Assembly: GCA_963761735.1 (NCBI GenBank) | Contig: CAVXHQ010000007.1 | Coordinates: 62,001 to 126,000, forward strand | Length of the DNA stretch: 64,000 nucleotides | DNA from: CAVXHQ01 sp963761735 | Lineage (GTDB): Bacteria; Pseudomonadota; Alphaproteobacteria; Rhodobacterales; Rhodobacteraceae | Reading direction: 5' to 3' | Shown here: piece after piece, positions 9,371-19,680 of the stretch | How the letters are laid out: each line of letters starts with the position of its first letter | Numbering within the stretch: the first letter of the stretch is position 1 | Made by a program: the position numbers and the translations under genes | Notes under the pieces: generated by a model | What the model was told of the DNA's origin: nothing | Databases searched by the model: none | Seen by the model: only the letters and a program-made list of their open reading frames with translations

Positions 9371-9624
9371 TTCGCCGTCCCGCCGGGGAGCGTCGATCCG
9401 TGCACCGCGTGGCTGGTGGTGTCGCGATGTACCACGAGCCATGTGCCACAGGGATCGTGATACCACTGTTCGGCGGTCTCGCCCGCCGGGTTGTCGCGCA
9501 GATGCAGATACGCGTCCCATGCCGCGCCGAACGCCCCGGACGCCGGGGGCCGCGACAGGTCGGCACCGCGATAGGTGAACTCGCGGCTGTCACGGGTGCC
9601 GCAGTGCGGGCAGGTCAGACGCAT
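9367..9624 (-). CDS. soxD: Sarcosine oxidase, delta subunit
   Basis: SoxD (85 aa) is the zinc-binding delta subunit of heterotetrameric sarcosine oxidase. The expected Cys-Cys-His-Cys ligands are visible: CPHCG near the start (C6, C9) and YHDPCGTW near residues 63-66. The start at 9624 (MRLTCPHCG) is chosen because the family begins just before the first CxxC. It overlaps soxA by 4 bp and is separated from soxB by an extra lipoprotein gene, which is unusual. Confidence 0.93.
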   Translation of the reverse strand: MRLTCPHCGTRDSREFTYRGADLSRPPASGAFGAAWDAYLHLRDNPAGETAEQWYHDPCGTWLVVHRDTTSHAVHGSTLPGGTAK

Positions 9625-9665
9625 CCTGGCATATCTCCGGTCTCGCGGCACCGGGGGCTGTCCGG

Positions 9666-9719
9666 CTTCACGGGCATGGTGTGCTTCACGGGCATGGTGT
9701 GCATCACGGGCATCGCGTG
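9666..9719. repeat. 18-bp tandem repeat, three units
   Basis: Two identical units CTTCACGGGCATGGTGTG (9666-9683, 9684-9701) are followed by a third with changes (9702-9719). The array sits between the soxD start and the stop of the lipoprotein gene and slightly overlaps the latter's 3' end. In one minus-strand frame it encodes a repeated HTMPVK. Units of 18 bp keep any reading frame, so expansion could extend a neighbouring protein. Confidence 0.85.
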
Positions 9720-10129
9720 ATCGTATTGTTCGAAAACGCGACGTCGTCGCTGCCGACGAAGGTCACCTCCATCGTGCCGCCGATGGCGAGGAAACCGGCG
9801 AAGATGCCGTTGCGGCACAGGCCACGCGCCAGATCGTCGCGCACATCGGCCCCGAACGTTCGGTTGAAATCCTCCCGCGGGATCGTCTCGCCCGCCACCG
9901 GCGCCCGGAAATCGACCTCGAGGATCTGGCCGTTGGCGCGCACGTCGTGCTGCACGAACCCGTCGCCCACCCGCTGACCGTCGATGAACGACAGCTCGTC
10001 CGCCAGAAGGCGCGCGGTGTCGGCCACGACGGTGGCGCTGTCGGGGGCCGGATCGCGCGGCACAGGTGCCGCGCCGCAGGCGGCGAGCGACAGGGCCGCG
10101 ACAACGCTAATGCAGGTTGTGCTGCGCAC
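9704..10129 (-). CDS. Small lipoprotein inserted in the sox operon
   Basis: A 141-residue putative lipoprotein with signal peptide MRSTTCISVVAALSLAA and a LAAC lipobox at residue 18. The mature part is about 120 residues, with GDGFVQHDVRANGQ and CRNGIFAGFLAIGGTMEVTF; I do not recognise a family. Its start overlaps the 3' end of soxB by 23 bp and it precedes soxD, so it is co-transcribed with the sarcosine oxidase genes. Whether it assists the enzyme or is a passenger is unknown. The stop falls inside the 18-bp repeat array. Confidence 0.75.
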   Translation of the reverse strand: MRSTTCISVVAALSLAACGAAPVPRDPAPDSATVVADTARLLADELSFIDGQRVGDGFVQHDVRANGQILEVDFRAPVAGETIPREDFNRTFGADVRDDLARGLCRNGIFAGFLAIGGTMEVTFVGSDDVAFSNNTITRCP

Positions 10130-11363
10130 CGGTGCCCTCCTCGTCCATCAGACCCGCGCCGGTGCGAAACCGGTCGAGGCGGAAACCGGCGGCGGTTTCA
10201 TGCGTCTGTCCGGTGGCCATCAGGTGCGCCATGGCGAACCCCGACGCAGGCACCGCCTTGAAACCGCCGTAACACCAGCCGCAATCGATAAAGAGGCCCT
10301 GCGTGTCCGTGGGCGCGATGATCGGCGATCCGTCGGGCGTCATGTCCATGATCCCGCCCCATGAGCGCAGCACCTTTGCCGTGCCGATCATCGGCATCAG
10401 TGTCATCGCGGCGTCCATCACATGCTCCTTCATCGGCAGGTTGCCGCGCCCCGCGTAGCTGGCGTAGAAATCCAGATCGCCGCCGAACACGAGGCCGCCC
10501 TTGTCGGACTGGCTGATATAGAAATGGCCCATCCCGAAGCTGACGACATGGTCGATCACCGGCTTCAGCCCCTCGGTGACGAAGGCCTGAAGGACGTGGG
10601 ACTCGATCGGCAACCGCATCCCCGCCATCGCCGCCACCTGACCGGACCGGCCCGCCGTCACGATCCCCACCTTTGGCGCGCGGATCACGCCGCGGGTGGT
10701 CTGGACGCCGGTGACGCGGCCGTTTTCGATGTCGATGCCGGTCACTTCGCAGTTCTGGATCAGGTCGACGCCGCGCCGGTCCGCGCCGCGCGCGTATCCC
10801 CAGGCGACCGCATCGTGGCGCGCGGTCCCGCCTCGGGGGTGGTACAGCCCGCCATGGATCGGGAACCGGGCGGTGTCGAAATCGAGGTAGGGCAGATGTG
10901 CGCGCACGCCCTCGCGGTCGAGCAGGATCGCGTCGTCGCCCTGATTGATCATCGCATTGCCGCGCCGCGCAAAGGTGTCTCGCTGGCCGTCTGAATGGAA
11001 CAGATTGATGATGCCGCGCTGCGAATGCATGACGTTGTAGTTCAGATCGGCGGAAAGGCCCTCCCAGAGTTTCAGGGAATGGCTGTAGAATTCCGAATTG
11101 CCCGGCAGAAAGTAGTTGGCGCGCACGATGGTGGTGTTGCGCCCGACGTTGCCCTGCCCCAGCGCACCCTTTTCCAGGACGGCGATATTGGTCAGCCCGT
11201 GGTTTTTCGCAAGGTAATAGGCCGTCGACAGCCCGTGCCCGCCGCCGCCGATGACGATGGCGTCATAGGCCGGTTTCGGATCGGGCGTGCGCCATTGCGG
11301 CTGCCAGCCGCGCTGGCCGCGCAGCCCCTCCCACAGCACCCGAAATCCCGAATAGCGGCCCAT
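10107..11363 (-). CDS. soxB: Sarcosine oxidase, beta subunit
   Basis: SoxB (418 aa) carries the catalytic flavin (covalent FMN/FAD) that oxidises sarcosine. A FAD-binding GxGxxG is visible in AIVIGGGGHGLSTAYYLA near residue 35, followed by VLEKG and GRNTTIVRANY; the C-terminal DAO-fold signature CGWCYGGFKAVPASG is present. Start 11363 (MGRYSGF) matches the family N-terminus; the upstream in-frame codon adds residues not found in homologues. It is the first gene of soxB-lipoprotein-soxD-soxA-soxG. Confidence 0.95.
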   Translation of the reverse strand: MGRYSGFRVLWEGLRGQRGWQPQWRTPDPKPAYDAIVIGGGGHGLSTAYYLAKNHGLTNIAVLEKGALGQGNVGRNTTIVRANYFLPGNSEFYSHSLKLWEGLSADLNYNVMHSQRGIINLFHSDGQRDTFARRGNAMINQGDDAILLDREGVRAHLPYLDFDTARFPIHGGLYHPRGGTARHDAVAWGYARGADRRGVDLIQNCEVTGIDIENGRVTGVQTTRGVIRAPKVGIVTAGRSGQVAAMAGMRLPIESHVLQAFVTEGLKPVIDHVVSFGMGHFYISQSDKGGLVFGGDLDFYASYAGRGNLPMKEHVMDAAMTLMPMIGTAKVLRSWGGIMDMTPDGSPIIAPTDTQGLFIDCGWCYGGFKAVPASGFAMAHLMATGQTHETAAGFRLDRFRTGAGLMDEEGTGAQHNLH

Positions 11364-11468
11364 CGTCTCTGCCCGCGTCCCTCTGTCTGACGTCAGGGAC
11401 AAACAGTAGCCAAGGAGACGGCAGACGCAACGGCGGTTTCGGTCCCGGCACGAAGGCGCCGGGGCCCG

Positions 11469-11905
11469 TCACGCCTCAGTCGAGGAAATCGCCAGACAGC
11501 CGGTATGCGCCGGGCCGCGCACCCCCGGGTCACGACAGGTTACCGGCGCGCCCTGCGGCGATACCGACCGGTGCGTGCCGGTCACCGCGACCCAGTCGCC
11601 CTGGCGCGCACCGGCCGGTATCGACCTCGATGATCGCCAGCCGTTCAAAGCTGCGCAGGATGTCCCAGTCCGCGCCCGGCCCCGGGCGGACGCTGAGATA
11701 GCCTTCGGGGCCGATCGCATCGCAAAACATCGTGCAGACCACCGTGCACAACAGGCCAGGCGCCATAGGGCCGGGTCATCTCGCGGACGAGACCGGCGGG
11801 GGCAATGCTGACGCAGCGCTGCGTCTCGGCGCTCACCGGCGCGGCGCCGACGGGCACGGCGACCGTGACGGCGATCGCCGTGCCCGCGATCCGACGGCCT
11901 GTCGC
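11469..11905 (-). pseudogene. Frameshifted exported SH3-like protein
   Basis: Three reading frames join into one plausible protein: a hydrophobic signal-like segment ending AAPVSAETQRC (about 11905-11760), then YLSVRPGPGADWDIL and FERLAIIEVD in a second frame (about 11766-11620), then RQGDWVAVTG and SVSPQGAPVTC in a third (to the stop at 11469). The middle piece has the LSVRxGPG and DWVxV strands of bacterial SH3 domains. Two shifts, near 11760 and near 11608, are required. No ATG is available at the 5' end. It follows gdhA on the same strand. It may be decayed or affected by sequence errors. Confidence 0.5.
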
Positions 11906-11913
11906 CGATACGG

Positions 11914-13371
<1,458 letters not shown>

Positions 13372-13989
13372 CTTGAAGTGTTCCTTCCTTATCCACCGGG
13401 TTTGCGGTGGTTTTATGGTCGTTGCGGCCGGATCGGGGCGGGCCGTCGCCTGGTTTACGTCCATCCGCCGCGCGGCGGGAGGTCATCTCGTCCGTGTCGT
13501 CGCAACGCCGGGGTCTGAACGCAGACCCCGGCGTTGCGCGCAGTGGACCGGACAGGGCCGGATGCCCGGCGCCAAACGGCGTTTCGCGCGAACAGGCCTG
13601 TGCAGCCCCGCAAGACACCGCGGACCGGATCCCGTCAACGGTTGTGAGCCTGACGCTAGACCCAATTCGTTAACAGGGCACGAAATGTATGTCGATTTGT
13701 CGGAAAATCGTGGGACCAGCCCGCAGTACCAGAACCGCGGCCTCCCTCCCCGGTCGCGTCGTTTCCGGACGATAAACAACACTGGGGCATTTCGTCAAAT
13801 TATCGCCATTCCCACACCTTTCCGACGCATTTGTAACGGTTTTCGCCGTATTTCCGACACCTGTATCGGGCATATCTGCGAACGCGGCACCAAGGCCCGC
13901 ATGGTGCAGCGGCCCATGTCGGCACCCAGACGCCACATCGCGTCCCGACCCCGGCGGACCGCCGCATCGATTGAAGAGGAAGATAAGTC
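13372..13989. other. Divergent intergenic region, gdhA / tadG-like
   Basis: About 620 bp separate the divergent gdhA-type and TadG-like genes. The only clear structure is the perfect inverted repeat at 13501-13538. A run of AT-rich sequence (about 13770-13860) probably holds the promoter of the pilus-like genes. No convincing gene is present. Confidence 0.6.
13501..13538. repeat. Perfect 17-bp inverted repeat with 4-nt loop
   Basis: Arms CGCAACGCCGGGGTCTG (13501-13517) and its exact complement (13522-13538) enclose AACG. The stem is very stable but has no following T-run on either strand, and it lies 130 bp upstream of the gdhA-type start. It could be a transcription roadblock, a protein site or an RNA structure in a long 5' leader. 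Confidence 0.8.
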
Positions 13990-15471
13990 ATGACACGCAG
14001 GCCAGCATCAGGTGCTATGCGACAGACCTCCCGGATCCCGGAAATCTCCCGGTTCGGGCTCTCCCGGCGCCGCACCCGCCTTGCGCGGCGCATCCTGCGC
14101 AGGTTTGGCCGGAGCGAAGACGGCTCGATGATCGTCCTGACCCTGTACCTTATCCTCATGATGGTGATCATGGGCGGCATCGCCGTCGACATGATGCGCT
14201 CCGAAACCTACCGGACGCGGCTTCAGGCCACGCTCGACCGCGCCGTCCTTGCCGCGGCCGATCTGGACGTCTGCCTCGATCCGGCGCTGAACCCGACGCT
14301 GGTCGTCAACGACTACATGGAGAAAAACGGCTTCGATCCCGACGAGGTCAGCGTTCAGGTGACGCCGACGCTCAATTCCTGTCAGGTCGAGGCGACCGCG
14401 ACCCTGAACATCAACACCATCTTCATGCGGATGGTCGGCACCGACGTCATCTCGACGCCGTCGTCCAGCGCGGCGATGGAATCGCGTGAACAGGTCGAGA
14501 TCAGCCTGGTGCTCGATATCTCGGGCTCGATGCGGTTCAACAACCGGATGGCCAGATTGCGGCCCGCGGCGACGGAATTCGTCACCACCGTGATGGCCTC
14601 GGCCGCGCCGGAGACGATGTCGATCAACCTGATCCCCTACGCCGGCCAGACCAATCCCGGTCCGCTGATGTTCGATTACCTGAATGCGGTGCGCTATCCC
14701 ACACCGATGATCCCCGACTGGACGACGCCGGACGACGACGACGAAATCCCCTACCCGAGCAATTCCTCCTGCATCGAGGTGCCGCCGACCAATTTCAACG
14801 CGAACCTGCCGATGAGCGGCCTCGACCAGACGCCGATGTTCATGAACTGGAACATCGCGGCCAGCGTGATGGAATGGGGCTGGTGCCCGAAAGACGAGAC
14901 CGGCATCATCTATGCCTCCGACAACATCACCACTCTGAGCAATGCGATCCGCGACATGCCGATGCACGACGGCACCGGCACCCACTACGCGATGCGCTGG
15001 GCGGTATCGCTGCTGAACCCGTCGGCACAACCCGCGATGCAGTATCTTGCCGATGCGGGCGCGGTTCCGGCCTATTTCGGTGCCAACCGTCCGCGGGCCT
15101 TCAATTCGGCCGACGGCCTGAAATTCATCGTGCTGATGACCGACGGGCAGATCACCGAACAGGTACGTCCCCGCGACGTGAACCACGATGAGAACCCGTA
15201 CCGCGAACTGTCCCGGCGCAACCGCACCCAGCGCGAGAACATCACCTCGGCCAGTCAGAATGTCCGCAGCTTTTACGAGATGTGCGACGCGGCCAAGGAC
15301 AACGGCATCATCATCTTTACCATCGCCTTCGAGGCCCCCGGCAACGCCGAGACACAAATGGCGAACTGCGCCACAAGCCCGGCGCATTTCTACAATGTCG
15401 ACGGCCTGACCATCGCCACGGCGTTCCGCGCCATCGCGGGGCAGATCAATCAGCTGCGGCTGACCCGATGA
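13990..15471 (+). CDS. TadG-like pilus protein with von Willebrand A domain
   Basis: A 493-residue protein with one N-terminal membrane helix (SMIVLTLYLILMMVIMGGIAVDMMR, about residues 46-70) of the TadE/TadG type, then a vWA domain whose MIDAS starts DISGS near residue 178 and continues with MTDGQ further on. TadG proteins are envelope-associated components of tight-adherence (Flp) pilus systems. A good ribosome site, AGAGGAAGA, precedes the ATG. It heads a three-gene set with two TadE-like proteins; the rest of a tad locus is not in this window. Confidence 0.85.
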   Translation: MTRRPASGAMRQTSRIPEISRFGLSRRRTRLARRILRRFGRSEDGSMIVLTLYLILMMVIMGGIAVDMMRSETYRTRLQATLDRAVLAAADLDVCLDPALNPTLVVNDYMEKNGFDPDEVSVQVTPTLNSCQVEATATLNINTIFMRMVGTDVISTPSSSAAMESREQVEISLVLDISGSMRFNNRMARLRPAATEFVTTVMASAAPETMSINLIPYAGQTNPGPLMFDYLNAVRYPTPMIPDWTTPDDDDEIPYPSNSSCIEVPPTNFNANLPMSGLDQTPMFMNWNIAASVMEWGWCPKDETGIIYASDNITTLSNAIRDMPMHDGTGTHYAMRWAVSLLNPSAQPAMQYLADAGAVPAYFGANRPRAFNSADGLKFIVLMTDGQITEQVRPRDVNHDENPYRELSRRNRTQRENITSASQNVRSFYEMCDAAKDNGIIIFTIAFEAPGNAETQMANCATSPAHFYNVDGLTIATAFRAIAGQINQLRLTR

Positions 15472-15574
15472 GGTCCGCCGCACGCCGCCCTGCCGGGTTG
15501 CGACCGGTGGCGACGCGGTGCCTGTCGCCGCGTCGCCAGGGCCGTACTCCCCGGAACACCGTGAGGTCATTCAG

Positions 15575-16192
15575 ATGAGACACCACCCGATATCCTCAGA
15601 CGCCGGACCGGACCGCAAAGGCCGCGATATCCGCCACGCGACGGGTCTGCGCGCGCACCTTGCCCGTTTTGCCCGCGAAGAGGGCGGTGCCGCCACGGTG
15701 GAATTCGTCCTGTTCCTGCCATTCTTCATGATGATCTTTCTGTCGACCTTCGAGATGGGGATGCTGATGGTGCGGCAGACCATGCTGGATCGCGGCATGG
15801 ACCTGACCATCAGGCTGATCCGGACGAACCGGATGGTCGATGGCGACGGCGTCGTTCAGGTCAACCGCGCCAATATCCAGCGCGCGATCTGCACCTATTC
15901 CGCGGGCATGATCCCCGATTGCGCAAACCGCCTGCGGGTGGAAATGGCCCGCGTCGATCCCCACAACTGGAACCGCCTGCCGCTGGCGCCCGACTGCGTC
16001 AACGTCGACGAGCCGGCGGCACCGGCCGGGCCCTTCGATCAAGCCACCCCGAACGAGCTGATGTTCATCCGCGCCTGCGCCCTGTTCAATCCCGTTGCAC
16101 CGACCGCCGGTCTGGGTGCCGGACTGCACCGTCAGACGGGCGATCTTTACGCCATGTTCACCACGAGTGCCTTTGCAGTGGAGCCGAGATAG
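15575..16192 (+). CDS. TadE-like pseudopilin-type protein
   Basis: A 205-residue protein with the TadE signature: a charged N-terminus, then EEGGAATVEFVLFLPFFMMIF, in which the Glu five residues into the hydrophobic helix is typical of prepilin-like TadE processing. The C-terminal part has four Cys residues and no known domain. The ATG at 15575 follows GAGGT. It lies 103 bp after the TadG-like gene and 2 bp before the next gene, so the three are probably one operon. Confidence 0.82.
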   Translation: MRHHPISSDAGPDRKGRDIRHATGLRAHLARFAREEGGAATVEFVLFLPFFMMIFLSTFEMGMLMVRQTMLDRGMDLTIRLIRTNRMVDGDGVVQVNRANIQRAICTYSAGMIPDCANRLRVEMARVDPHNWNRLPLAPDCVNVDEPAAPAGPFDQATPNELMFIRACALFNPVAPTAGLGAGLHRQTGDLYAMFTTSAFAVEPR

Positions 16193-16194
16193 CC

Positions 16195-16833
16195 ATGACA
16201 CCGATCCTTTCCCCTGCAAACGCCGGCGGGCGGCGCCCGGCGCGCGCCCTGCACCGCACGATCCGCCGCTTCATGCACGACGAAACGGGCTCCCAGTCGG
16301 TCGAGGCAATGCTCATGTTGCCGATCATGATCTGGTGCTTTCTCGCCACCTACGTGTTTTTCGATGCCTACCGTCTGCAAGCCCTCAATTTTCGGGCGAG
16401 TTACCTGATCGGGGACGTGATGAGCCGGTCGCTGACCGAGATCACGCCGGAGTTCATGGATTCGATGCACGATCTGCAGACCGCGCTGATCGAAACCCGC
16501 GAACCCGGACGCCTGCGCGTGACGGTATTCCGGTTCGATGCGGCGGCACAGCGCCACGACGTCTGCTGGTCGCAGACCCGCGGCGGCGGCGCGGACATCA
16601 CGAATGCGCGGCTTGCGGCGATGACCGACGATATTCCCGACATGACCGACGGCGAGATCTCGATCATGGTGCAGAGCCAGGTCGACTACGAACCGATCTT
16701 TGCAGCCGGAATCGGGACGATGTCCTACGACAACTTCAGCATCACCAGCCCGCGCTTTGCAGGTCAGCTGATCTTCAATTCGGTAAACGACGGAAACGGA
16801 ACGGTCGGCACGCGGGTCTGGAACTGCGTCTGA
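16195..16833 (+). CDS. TadE/TadF-like membrane-anchored protein
   Basis: A 212-residue protein with the same plan as its upstream neighbour: a basic N-terminus, DETGSQSVEAMLMLPIMIWC and a single hydrophobic helix to about residue 60, then a periplasmic domain with two Cys. The start at 16195 is 2 bp after the previous stop. The set of TadG-like plus two TadE-like proteins is typical of roseobacters outside the main tad cluster. The exact role is unknown. Confidence 0.8.
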   Translation: MTPILSPANAGGRRPARALHRTIRRFMHDETGSQSVEAMLMLPIMIWCFLATYVFFDAYRLQALNFRASYLIGDVMSRSLTEITPEFMDSMHDLQTALIETREPGRLRVTVFRFDAAAQRHDVCWSQTRGGGADITNARLAAMTDDIPDMTDGEISIMVQSQVDYEPIFAAGIGTMSYDNFSITSPRFAGQLIFNSVNDGNGTVGTRVWNCV

Positions 16834-16855
16834 GGGGCCGGATCCGAGGGGGGGG

Positions 16856-17371
16856 TCAGCGTTCTTCGCGTGCCCGCAGCCACAGGGCCATCTGTTCGCC
16901 CATGAACCGTGTCGGCCGTCCCGGCAGCACGCCGCCGACGCCGACCCGCCGTCCGACGCGCCACCACAACCCCGGCGCCCAGCCGCGCGGGCCGCGCGAT
17001 TTAAGGACCACGGAAAAGCCGTTCGACGGCTTGTTGGCAAAGGATCCGCGCTCGACCTTTTCGATATCGTCCCAGGCGGCCAGAACCGTGCCGCCGCTGT
17101 CGCGCAGCCCGTCGGCGTCGAGGATGATGCTCAGGTGCGTCACCCGGCGCATCCGTTCGGCGGCGAGCAGGAACCCGGCGCCAAGGGCGATCACGGCCAC
17201 AAGGCGCAGCGGCCCCGCGCCACCCTGACTACTGGCCTGCATCCCGCCCCAGATAATCAGCACACCCAAAGCGTACAGGGCGGCAAGTGCCAGCACCCGC
17301 CGCGCGGGCGAGGCCGCAACCTCGACATCCGGGGCGGGCAATTTGCTCAGATCGGGATTGAAGGGCAACAT
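16856..17371 (-). CDS. Two-helix membrane protein, PH-like C-terminal part
   Basis: A 171-residue protein. After a short N-terminus (MLPFNPDLSKLPAPDVEV) it has two hydrophobic helices (about residues 29-47 and 56-73) and a soluble C-terminal part with ILDADGLRDSGGTVLAAWDDIEKVERG, a strand pattern seen in bacterial PH-like membrane proteins. I do not recognise a named family. It is convergent with the TadE-like genes, 22 bp away across a run of G residues. The much longer upstream frame is low-complexity shadow sequence. Confidence 0.65.
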   Translation of the reverse strand: MLPFNPDLSKLPAPDVEVAASPARRVLALAALYALGVLIIWGGMQASSQGGAGPLRLVAVIALGAGFLLAAERMRRVTHLSIILDADGLRDSGGTVLAAWDDIEKVERGSFANKPSNGFSVVLKSRGPRGWAPGLWWRVGRRVGVGGVLPGRPTRFMGEQMALWLRAREER

Positions 17372-17745
17372 AGCGCAAACGCCTTTTTGGGACCGGGGCT
17401 GGCCACGACCGGACCTTGCGCTCTGCCTAGCGCATGTCGGGGTCCCGGCGCCAGTGCGGCGGGCGCGGACGAACCGGGCGGCGCAGGGCGTTGCAGTCCG
17501 GCGCAGGGCTTTGCGGCAGCGCGCAGGGCTTTGGGCAGGGCGTTGCGGCAGCACGCAGGGCGTTGCAGTCCCGCGAAGGGCGTTGCGGTCGCGCGCACCT
17601 TGCGGACCGCCCGACCGGAGGGATAGCATCGCGCATCCCGCCCAAAGGCCCGCGCGCATCCGTGACCTCACTTTTCCGCCTGCCCCGCGTCTTTTCCGGA
17701 CGCGACTACCGTTTGCCGCCCGTCGGCCAGCGCGGCGCCATTGCG
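17372..17745. other. Intergenic region with tandem repeats
   Basis: No gene is supported here. The stretch holds the about 20-bp tandem repeat at 17481-17592. Open frames across it on both strands encode only repeated Arg/Ala/Gly/Gln strings derived from the repeat. Confidence 0.6.
17481..17592. repeat. Imperfect tandem repeat, unit about 20 bp, six copies
   Basis: Units begin GCGCAGGGCGTTGCAGTCCG (17481-17500) and GCGCAGGGCTTTGCGGCAGC (17501-17520), then four more variants to 17592, some 15-19 bp long. The shared core is CAGGG(C/T)(G/T)TTGCGG. It is intergenic, between a divergently placed membrane protein and a lipoprotein. Confidence 0.85.
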
Positions 17746-18069
17746 GTGGCGTGGCGCCCGGACAGGCACGGTGCGGGCCGGTATGTGGGGCTGTTCGTGT
17801 GCCTGACCCTCGGTGCCTGCGCGGAGCGACCCGATGTCGCCTCGCGGATCGACCCTGCGGCCCTGTCGGAACCCGGCCCCGTGCTGATGCCCCTGTCACC
17901 GGTCCTGGCGGCCGCCGACGGCATCGCCGCCGCCGGCCCTGTCGCGGGTCCGCCGCCCGCGCGTCTCGCCGCCCTGCGTGCCCGCGCCGCCGGTCTGCGC
18001 GGTCCGGTGGTCGGGCCTGCGGTGCGCGCGGCGATGGCTGCCGCCGGGCGGCGGGCGGCGGGCGGCTAG
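17746..18069 (+). CDS. Small putative lipoprotein upstream of hom
   Basis: About 107 residues. A hydrophobic stretch GRYVGLFVCLTLGAC ends in a lipobox-like LGAC; the mature part is Ala/Pro/Arg-rich with PALSEPGPVLMPLSPVLAAAD and a C-terminal RAAGLRGPVVGPAVRAAMAAAG segment. Similar short proteins often precede hom in Rhodobacteraceae, which supports a real gene. The start is uncertain: the GTG at 17746 is chosen; a GTG at 17662 is an alternative. No strong ribosome site is visible. Function unknown. Confidence 0.55.
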   Translation: MAWRPDRHGAGRYVGLFVCLTLGACAERPDVASRIDPAALSEPGPVLMPLSPVLAAADGIAAAGPVAGPPPARLAALRARAAGLRGPVVGPAVRAAMAAAGRRAAGG

Positions 18070-18315
18070 GTCTGCACCGATACACCTGCGTCAGTCCCGG
18101 GGCCGGGATCCGCACCCGGTTGCCAGATCCAGACCCGCTCGGGGACCGCGACATACGGCCTGCGGCGCACCGGTCGCCAGCGCCCTCGTCGGGGCAAAGC
18201 TGTTGCTCCGGTGCCGGGCCGGTGCCCGATTGAACCGCCGCGCGAGTCAGGCTAAGTCCCGCGCACCCAATCGCCGCGCCAAAATTCCCGCGCGGCCCAG
18301 TCAAGGACCGATCCG

Positions 18316-19620
18316 ATGACCGCATCCGATGCCCCCCGCCCTCCGCTGCGTCTTGGTATCGCGGGATTGGGCACCGTCGGGGCGGGCGTGGTCAAGATGC
18401 TCTCCGACCATGCCGATCTGATCGCCGCCCGCGCCGGACGCCCCGTCGTCATCACCGCCGTGTCGGCCCGCGACCGGTCCCGCGACCGGGGCATCGATCT
18501 TGACGGATTTTCGTGGGAGGACGACGCCGCCGCCCTGGCCGTGCGCGACGATATCGACGTCTTCGTCGAGCTGATGGGCGGCCACGAAGGCATCGCCCGC
18601 ACCGCCACGCAGGCCGCCATCGCGGCGGGCAAGGACGTGGTGACGGCGAACAAGGCACTGCTGGCGCATCACGGACAGACCCTCGCCGAAACGGCGGAGG
18701 CCGCGGGCCTCGCGATCCGGTTCGAGGCGGCGGTAGCGGGGGGTATTCCGGTCGTCAAGACGCTGACCGAAGGCCTTGCGGGCAACGAGATCAGCCGGGT
18801 GGTCGGCGTGATGAACGGCACCTGCAATTTCATCCTCACCGAGATGGAAAAGACCGGCCAGGGCTATAATGCGCTTTTCGAGGAATGCGCCCGTCTGGGA
18901 TACCTCGAGGCGGATCCGATGCTGGACGTGGGCGGCATCGACGCAGGCCACAAGCTGTCGCTGCTGTCGGCCATCGCCTTCGGCACGAAGGTGGATTTCG
19001 ACGGCGTCGAGCTGGAAGGCATCACGGCGATCACGCTGGACGATATCAAGGCCGCAGGCGACATGGGCTACCGGATCAAACTGCTGGGCGTGGCACAGAT
19101 GACCGGGCGCGGCCTCGAACAGCGGATGTCGCCGTGCCTCGTTCCCGCCCTGTCGCCGCTGGGGCAGTTGCAGGGCGGCACCAACATGGTGGTCCTCGAC
19201 GGCGACGCCGTGGGCCAGATCGTGTTGCGCGGTGCCGGTGCCGGTGCGGGGCCGACGGCCAGTGCGGTGATGGCAGATGTGATCGATCTTGCGCGCGGCA
19301 TCCGGGTGCCGACCTTCGGTCAGCCCGCCGCCGCGCTGCGGGCCGTGCGCCCGGCGCGGGCCGCCGTTTCGGCGCCGTATTACATGCGGATGCAACTGCT
19401 CGACAAACCCGGCGCGCTGGCAAAGGTGGCGCGCGCCATGGGCGAGGCGGGCATCTCCATCGACCAGATGCGCCAGTACGGCCACGAGGACACCTCCGCC
19501 CCGGTCCTGATCGTCACCCACAAGACGACGCGGTCGGCAATCGACGCGGCCCTCGGCGCGTTCGGCGAGACGGGCGTGGTGACGGGCGATCCGGTGGTGA
19601 TCCGGATCGAGGCGGTCTAG
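18316..19620 (+). CDS. hom: Homoserine dehydrogenase
   Basis: Hom (434 aa) reduces aspartate semialdehyde to homoserine, the branch to threonine and methionine. The Rossmann site is LGIAGLGTVGAGVV (residues 12-25); the catalytic-domain signature GVMNGTCNFILTEM and the GYLEADPMLDVGG-DAGHKLSLL block with the catalytic Lys are clear. A C-terminal ACT domain (MRMQLLDKPGALAKVARAM) points to threonine feedback control. Start has AAGGA 9 bp upstream. Confidence 0.96.
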   Translation: MTASDAPRPPLRLGIAGLGTVGAGVVKMLSDHADLIAARAGRPVVITAVSARDRSRDRGIDLDGFSWEDDAAALAVRDDIDVFVELMGGHEGIARTATQAAIAAGKDVVTANKALLAHHGQTLAETAEAAGLAIRFEAAVAGGIPVVKTLTEGLAGNEISRVVGVMNGTCNFILTEMEKTGQGYNALFEECARLGYLEADPMLDVGGIDAGHKLSLLSAIAFGTKVDFDGVELEGITAITLDDIKAAGDMGYRIKLLGVAQMTGRGLEQRMSPCLVPALSPLGQLQGGTNMVVLDGDAVGQIVLRGAGAGAGPTASAVMADVIDLARGIRVPTFGQPAAALRAVRPARAAVSAPYYMRMQLLDKPGALAKVARAMGEAGISIDQMRQYGHEDTSAPVLIVTHKTTRSAIDAALGAFGETGVVTGDPVVIRIEAV

Positions 19621-19680
19621 GGTCTCGCGACAAGTAACCCCGAGGCGTACCGACGCCGACGTCCGAACAGGTGCACGACG

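Noticed and set aside
5948..9460. A 1170-codon plus-strand open frame opposite soxA and soxG
   Set aside because: It is the GC-rich antisense shadow of two clear family genes; its translation is Arg/His/Gly-rich with no domain.
14008..15570. A 520-codon minus-strand frame opposite the TadG-like gene
   Set aside because: The plus strand has a signal helix, a vWA MIDAS motif and a ribosome site; the antisense product is low-complexity.
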